Shown: positions 5,509 to 8,987 of the stretch, piece by piece
How the letters are laid out: every line of letters starts with the position of its first letter
How positions within the stretch are numbered: position 1 is the stretch's first letter
From: Pseudomonadota bacterium
GTDB lineage: Bacteria > Pseudomonadota > Gammaproteobacteria > Burkholderiales > Thiobacillaceae
Assembly: GCA_021836225.1 (NCBI GenBank)
Contig: JAKBJA010000100.1
Span: 1-8,987 of the forward strand
Direction of reading: 5' to 3'
Length of the DNA: 8,987 nt
Program-made: the position numbers and the translations under genes
Notes under the pieces: generated by a model
Seen by the model: the letters and a program-made list of their open reading frames with translations, nothing else
Told to the model about the DNA's origin: nothing
Database searches by the model: none

Positions 5509-7086
5509 ATGTCTGATGCTGCACACGCCCACGACGATCACGGCCACGGTCACCCGACCGGGATCATGCGCTGGCTGACCACCACCAACCACAAGGACAT
5601 TGGATCCTTGTACCTGTGGTTCGCCCTCATCATGCTGTTCGTGGCGGGAACCATGGCGCTGCTGATTCGCGCCGAGCTGTTCCAGCCCGGCCTGCAACTG
5701 ACCAACCCCGATTTCTTCAACCAGCTCACCACGATGCATGGTCTGCTCATGATTTTCGGGGTCATCATGCCCGCCTTCTCGGGCTTCGCGAACTGGCAGG
5801 TGCCGCTGATGCTGGGCGCCCCCGACATGGCCTTCCCGCGCATGAATAACTGGGCATTCTGGCTGCTTCCGGTGGCGGGACTCATGCTGATGACGTCGTT
5901 CTGGCTGCCTGGCGGCGCGGTCGCGGGTGGCTGGACCATGTATCCGCCGCTGTTCATCCAGGGCGGCATCTCCTACGACCTGACGATCCTGGCGGTGCAC
6001 ATCATGGGCCTGTCGTCGATCATGGGCTCGATCAACATCATCACCACCATCCTCAACATGCGCGCCCCCGGCCTCACGCTGATGAAGATGCCGCTGTTCT
6101 GCTGGACCTGGCTGATCACCGCCTACCTGCTGATCGCCACCATGCCGGTGCTGGCGGGCGCAGTGACCATGCTCTTGACCGACCGCAACTTCGGCACGCA
6201 TTTCTTCAACGCGGCCGGCGGCGGTGACCCGGTGATGTTCCAGCACATCTTCTGGTTCTTCGCCCACCCCGAGGTGTACATCCTGATCCTGCCGGCCTTC
6301 GGCATCGTTTCGCAGGTGATCCCGACCTTCGCGCGCAAGCCCTTGTTCGGCTATGCCTCGATGGTGTACGCGACGGCGTCCATCGCCATCCTGTCCTTCA
6401 TCGTCTGGGCGCACCACATGTTCACGGTGGGCATGCCGGTGGGGGCACAGCTGTTCTTCATGTTCTCGACCATGCTGATCGCGGTGCCGACCGGGGTGAA
6501 GGTGTTCAACTGGGTGGCGACGATGTGGAAGGGCTCGATGACCTTCGAGACCCCGATGCTGTTCGCCATCGCCTTCGTCTGCCTGTTCACCATCGGCGGT
6601 TTCTCCGGCCTGGTGCTGGCGATCGCCCCGGTCGACATCCAGCTGCACGACACCTATTACGTGGTGGCGCACTTCCACTACGTGCTGGTCTCGGGCGCGC
6701 TGTTCGCGATCTTCTCAGGCCTGTACTACTGGCTGCCGAAGTGGACTGGTCACATGTACAACGAGTCGCTGGGCAAGCTGCATTTCTGGCTGTCGGTGAT
6801 CGGCATGAACATCGTGTTCTTCCCGATGCACTTCCTCGGCCTGGCCGGCATGCCGCGCCGCATCCCGGACTACGCGCTGCAGTTCACCGAATTCAACCAG
6901 ATTGCCACGGTGGGCGCCTTTATCTTCGGCTTCAGCCAGCTGATTTTCCTGGTGGTGGTGCTTAAGGCTATCAAGGGCGGCGCCAAGGCGACTGACCAGG
7001 TTTGGGAAGGTGCCCAGGGCCTGGAGTGGACGCTGCCGTCACCCGCGCCGTATCACACCTTTGAAACCGCGCCGGTGGTGAAATGA
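5509..7086 (+). CDS. coxA: Cytochrome c oxidase subunit I (CoxA/CtaD)
   Basis: This is the catalytic subunit, which reduces O2 to water at the haem a3-CuB site and pumps protons. The 525 residues contain twelve hydrophobic segments. Ligands are all visible: H77 (MHGLLMIF) and H390 for low-spin haem a, H388 for haem a3 (VVAHFHYVL), and H253, H302 and H303 for CuB, with Y257 of HPEVY placed for the His-Tyr crosslink. D106 ([11 protein letters not shown]) and E255 mark the D channel and K331 (PTGVKVFNW) the K channel, so this is an A1-type pump. The N-terminus is His-rich (H6, H8, H11, H13, H15). The ATG at 5509 has a strong ribosome binding site AAGAGGAG (5493-5500). The stop overlaps the next small gene by ATGA. 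Confidence 0.98.
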   Translation: MSDAAHAHDDHGHGHPTGIMRWLTTTNHKDIGSLYLWFALIMLFVAGTMALLIRAELFQPGLQLTNPDFFNQLTTMHGLLMIFGVIMPAFSGFANWQVPLMLGAPDMAFPRMNNWAFWLLPVAGLMLMTSFWLPGGAVAGGWTMYPPLFIQGGISYDLTILAVHIMGLSSIMGSINIITTILNMRAPGLTLMKMPLFCWTWLITAYLLIATMPVLAGAVTMLLTDRNFGTHFFNAAGGGDPVMFQHIFWFFAHPEVYILILPAFGIVSQVIPTFARKPLFGYASMVYATASIAILSFIVWAHHMFTVGMPVGAQLFFMFSTMLIAVPTGVKVFNWVATMWKGSMTFETPMLFAIAFVCLFTIGGFSGLVLAIAPVDIQLHDTYYVVAHFHYVLVSGALFAIFSGLYYWLPKWTGHMYNESLGKLHFWLSVIGMNIVFFPMHFLGLAGMPRRIPDYALQFTEFNQIATVGAFIFGFSQLIFLVVVLKAIKGGAKATDQVWEGAQGLEWTLPSPAPYHTFETAPVVK

Positions 7087-7202
7087 GCGAAGGATCGGTG
7101 GACATGGCCGAGAAGCGCAACGGCAAATACCGCACGGCAATCCTTCTCGCGGCGTTTGCCCTGGGTTTGTTCCTGTTCACCTTGTACTCCGGGCTGAAAT
7201 AA
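7083..7202 (+). CDS. Very small single-helix membrane protein, cytochrome oxidase small assembly protein type
   Basis: This 39-codon gene reads [20 protein letters not shown] and continues into one hydrophobic helix (about residues 19-36) ending YSGLK. It starts within an ATGA overlap with coxA and stops three bases before ctaG, exactly where betaproteobacterial oxidase operons carry a tiny protein annotated as a cytochrome oxidase small assembly protein. The polar, basic N-terminus followed by a single helix suggests an N-in inner-membrane protein. An internal ATG at 7104 with GGTGG just upstream would give a 32-residue product. Either start is possible, although the overlap favours 7083. 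Assignment rests on position, size and topology. A precise molecular role is not visible in the sequence. Confidence 0.75.
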   Translation: MSEGSVDMAEKRNGKYRTAILLAAFALGLFLFTLYSGLK

Positions 7203-7205
7203 ACC

Positions 7206-7757
7206 ATGGCCGTGGGCAATGCCAAAACGCTGGCCAAGCTCGTTGTCGTGACGCTGGGCATGTTCGGGTTTGGCTTCGCCCTGGTGCCGTTTTATTACAA
7301 GATTTGCGAGGTGACGGGGATCAATTCCGGCGCCGAGCAAAGCCTGGTGAAAAACACGCAAATCGACAACAGCCGCTGGGTGACGCTGGAGTTCGATGCC
7401 AATATCAACGAAGCGCTGCCGTGGCGGTTCAAGCCCCTGCAGCGCAGCCTCAAGGTGCATCCGGGCCAGCTGGTGCAGGTGGAATACGAGGTCAGCAACA
7501 CCAGTGATCAGTCCATCGTGGGCCAGGCGGTGCCGAGCTATGGTCCGGCGCGCGCGGCGGCGTTTTTCAAGAAAATCGAGTGTTTCTGCTTCACGCCGCA
7601 AACCCTGGCTGCGGGCGAGTCCCGCCGCATGCCGGTGCTGTTCGTGCTGGATCCGGCCATGGACAAGGAGGTCCATACCGTGACCCTGTCGTACACCTTC
7701 TTCAACACCGTGAAGAAGGCGCACTCGGGTTTTGGAAAGGGATGGCCCCATGGCTGA
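7206..7757 (+). CDS. ctaG: Cytochrome c oxidase copper chaperone CtaG/Cox11
   Basis: CtaG delivers copper to the CuB site of subunit I from the periplasmic side of the membrane. The 183-residue protein has one N-terminal membrane helix (about 9-30), FYYKICEVTG with C34, then a beta-sandwich domain containing the family signature KIECFCFTPQTL, with the copper-binding cysteines C126 and C128. It continues with RRMPVLFVLDPAMD (140-153) and LSYTFF. Length and order are normal for the Cox11 family. The gene begins three bases after the stop of the small upstream gene, without a clear Shine-Dalgarno sequence, so coupled translation is likely. The end overlaps the DUF2970 gene by 8 nt. Confidence 0.96.
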   Translation: MAVGNAKTLAKLVVVTLGMFGFGFALVPFYYKICEVTGINSGAEQSLVKNTQIDNSRWVTLEFDANINEALPWRFKPLQRSLKVHPGQLVQVEYEVSNTSDQSIVGQAVPSYGPARAAAFFKKIECFCFTPQTLAAGESRRMPVLFVLDPAMDKEVHTVTLSYTFFNTVKKAHSGFGKGWPHG

Positions 7758-7950
7758 AGGCGGCGGCAACCTCAAGGCTGCCCTTGCGGTGTTCTGGAGT
7801 TTCTTTGGCGTGCGCAAACGGCGTGATTATGACGCCGATGCGCAAAGCCTGACGCCGGCACAGATCATCATCGCGGGACTGATTGGCGGTGTGGTTTTCG
7901 TGTTGACGATGTTGTTGCTGGTGTATCTGGCGATGCAGTTCGTGAATTGA
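7750..7950 (+). CDS. DUF2970 small membrane protein
   Basis: The 66-residue protein has the DUF2970 pattern: a short amphipathic region with AVFWSFFGVRKRRDYDAD (13-30), then LTPAQIIIAGLIGGVVF leading into one long membrane helix (about 38-62). This family regularly lies between ctaG and coxC in betaproteobacteria and is presumed to be linked to the oxidase. No catalytic residues are visible and its function is unknown. The ATG at 7750 has AAAGGGA (7736-7742) at a good distance. A TTG at 7732 in the same frame would add six residues (MERDGP) and is less likely. Confidence 0.85.
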   Translation: MAEGGGNLKAALAVFWSFFGVRKRRDYDADAQSLTPAQIIIAGLIGGVVFVLTMLLLVYLAMQFVN

Positions 7951-7981
7951 ACGATCTACGAAAAAGGAAAGAGGGGATGAG

Positions 7982-8848
7982 ATGAGCCTGGCACAAACCG
8001 ATAAATATTATCTGCCGCAACCTTCGATCTGGCCGTTTGTCGGCTCGGTCGCGCTGCTCTTGATGGCGGTGGGTGGCGTCCTGACCATGCGCGAAATCGA
8101 CAACGGCGGCTGGGTCTTGCTGGCCGGGGTGGCGATCCTGTTCTACATGATGTTCGGCTGGTTCGGCGAAGTGATTCGCGACAGCGAGGCCGGCCGCTAC
8201 AACAAGCAGGTCGACTCCTCGTTCCGCTGGTCGATGAGCTGGTTCATCTTTTCCGAAGTGATGTTTTTTGCCGCTTTCTTCGGCGCGCTGTTTTACACCC
8301 GGGTGCTGTCGGTGCCCTGGCTTGCGGACGCCGAAACGGGAAGCCTGCTGTGGGAAGGGTTCCAGGCGACCTGGCCGACCGCGGGACCGGGGCTGACGAA
8401 GGATGGCTACGAATTCACGCCGATGGGGGCGTGGGGCATCCCGGCGATCAATACCCTGCTGCTGCTGAGCTCTGGGGTGACGATCACCTGGGCGCACTGG
8501 GGCCTGAAAAAGAACAACCGCACGCAACTGATCCTGGGCCTGGCGATGACCGTGGCGCTGGGCGCGGTGTTCCTGGGCTTGCAGGTATATGAATACATCC
8601 ACGCCTATTCGGAGATGGGCCTGACGCTGGGTTCGGGTGTCTACGGCGCCACCTTCTTCATGCTGACCGGTTTCCACGGTTTTCACGTGCTGGTCGGCAC
8701 GACGATGCTGATCGTGATGCTGCTGCGCTCGATTGCCGGCCACTTCACGGCCGACCACCACTTCGCGTTCGAGGCGGTGTCGTGGTACTGGCACTTCGTC
8801 GACGTGGTGTGGGTGCTGCTGTTTATCGTGGTGTACTGGTTGATCTGA
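7982..8848 (+). CDS. coxC: Cytochrome c oxidase subunit III (CoxC/CtaE)
   Basis: Subunit III stabilises subunit I and protects the oxidase from turnover inactivation. The 288 residues include about seven membrane helices. Conserved elements are FGEVIRDSEAGRY (61-73), the buried acidic residue E92 in FIFSEVMFF, NTLLLLSSGVTITWAHW (157-173), FHGFHVLVGT (231-240) and WYWHFVDVVWVLLF (268-281). The ATG at 7982 is preceded by AAGGA (7964-7968) and GAGGGG (7971-7976). An out-of-frame ATG at 7977 also lies close to the ribosome binding site. It encodes only Met-Arg before a TGA that overlaps the true start (ATGA), so it could act as a minimal leader. This is the last gene of the operon before the terminator. 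Confidence 0.97.
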   Translation: MSLAQTDKYYLPQPSIWPFVGSVALLLMAVGGVLTMREIDNGGWVLLAGVAILFYMMFGWFGEVIRDSEAGRYNKQVDSSFRWSMSWFIFSEVMFFAAFFGALFYTRVLSVPWLADAETGSLLWEGFQATWPTAGPGLTKDGYEFTPMGAWGIPAINTLLLLSSGVTITWAHWGLKKNNRTQLILGLAMTVALGAVFLGLQVYEYIHAYSEMGLTLGSGVYGATFFMLTGFHGFHVLVGTTMLIVMLLRSIAGHFTADHHFAFEAVSWYWHFVDVVWVLLFIVVYWLI

Positions 8849-8859
8849 TCGTTCTGCGA

Positions 8860-8891
8860 AACCGGGCGCCCGCTGAAATGCGGCGCCGGTT
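8860..8891 (+). other. GC-rich hairpin directly after coxC
   Basis: AACCGGGCGCC (8860-8870) pairs with GGCGCCGGTT (8882-8891), leaving one bulged G and an 11-base loop. It has no T run of its own and lies just ahead of the terminator hairpin. It may protect the 3' end of the oxidase mRNA or help termination. This role is inferred. Confidence 0.5.
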
Positions 8892-8892
8892 A

Positions 8893-8925
8893 AACAAAAA
8901 GCCGCGTTCAGCGCGGCTTTTTGTT
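8893..8925. terminator. Bidirectional factor-independent terminator between coxC and a convergent gene
   Basis: AACAAAAAGCCGCG (8893-8906) pairs perfectly with CGCGGCTTTTTGTT (8912-8925) around a five-base loop (TTCAG), a 14-bp stem. A GC core is followed by a T run on both strands, so it can stop the oxidase transcript and also the transcript of the minus-strand gene ending at 8934. Confidence 0.92.
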
Positions 8926-8933
8926 GCCGAGGG

Positions 8934-8987
8934 TCAGCGCAGCCCGTTTTGCGGGATGTAGCCGAAGTAGTATCCACCCATCAGAAG
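8934..8987 (-). CDS. C-terminal end of a convergent gene, probably a DUF2909 'twin transmembrane' protein (partial)
   Basis: Reading the minus strand from the window edge gives 17 codons, LLMGGYYFGYIPQNGLR, then TGA (complement of 8934-8936). The start lies beyond the window. The hydrophobic run followed by a short FGxIxPxG-like tail resembles the C-terminus of DUF2909 proteins, which sit next to coxC and before the SURF1 gene in many beta- and gammaproteobacteria. The stop is nine bases from the shared terminator, which supports a real gene end. The family call is based on a very short stretch and on context. Confidence 0.5.
   Translation of the reverse strand, partial: LLMGGYYFGYIPQNGLR

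Noticed and set aside
5491..6678. Long minus-strand open frame opposite coxA
   Set aside because: It is a shadow of the GC-rich coxA gene: rich in His, Arg, Gln and Glu, without a family resemblance, and fully overlapped by an unmistakable subunit I.
7868..8977. Long minus-strand open frame opposite coxC
   Set aside because: Same kind of antisense shadow. It also runs through the terminator hairpin and over the end of the convergent gene in another frame.

Overview
The window (8,987 bp, GC-rich apart from one short AT-rich island) comes from a bacterial chromosome. It looks like a betaproteobacterium, possibly of the Thiobacillus/Nitrosomonadales type. The evidence is the gene order DUF2244 - coxB - coxA - very small membrane protein - ctaG - DUF2970 - coxC, the gammaproteobacterial/betaproteobacterial bioBFHCD order, and the sequence style of the proteins. 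The genus is inferred from gene content only.

Region 1 (1-3633, + strand) is a biotin synthesis operon. It holds the last codons of a gene that fits bioB, then bioF, bioH, bioC and bioD. Every junction overlaps (4, 14, 8 and 4 nt), so the genes are almost certainly co-transcribed and translationally coupled. BioC methylates malonyl-ACP to disguise it for fatty acid synthesis. BioH removes the methyl group once pimeloyl-ACP has been made. BioF, BioD and BioB complete the later steps (BioA is not in the window). The most unusual object here is inside bioD: two tandem, nearly identical 54-bp units, each able to fold into hairpins. They are inserted in frame and add 36 residues to a surface loop directly after the substrate-binding KPV motif. 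The rest of BioD looks intact.

Region 2 (3634-3762) is a very AT-rich island in a GC-rich background, containing palindromes and a weak promoter-like pair. It separates the bio operon from the oxidase cluster and is the best place for the oxidase promoter.

Region 3 (3763-8848, + strand) is an aa3/caa3-type cytochrome c oxidase operon. It encodes a DUF2244 membrane protein, subunit II with a CuA centre and a fused C-terminal cytochrome c domain (coxB), subunit I with all haem and copper ligands and both proton channels (coxA), a 39-residue single-helix protein missed by ordinary ORF length cut-offs, the copper chaperone CtaG/Cox11, a DUF2970 membrane protein, and subunit III (coxC).

Region 4 (8849-8987) holds two hairpins. 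The second is a strong bidirectional terminator between coxC and a convergent minus-strand gene. Only the last 17 codons of that gene are present, and they resemble the C-terminus of the DUF2909 'twin transmembrane' proteins found beside coxC in related bacteria.
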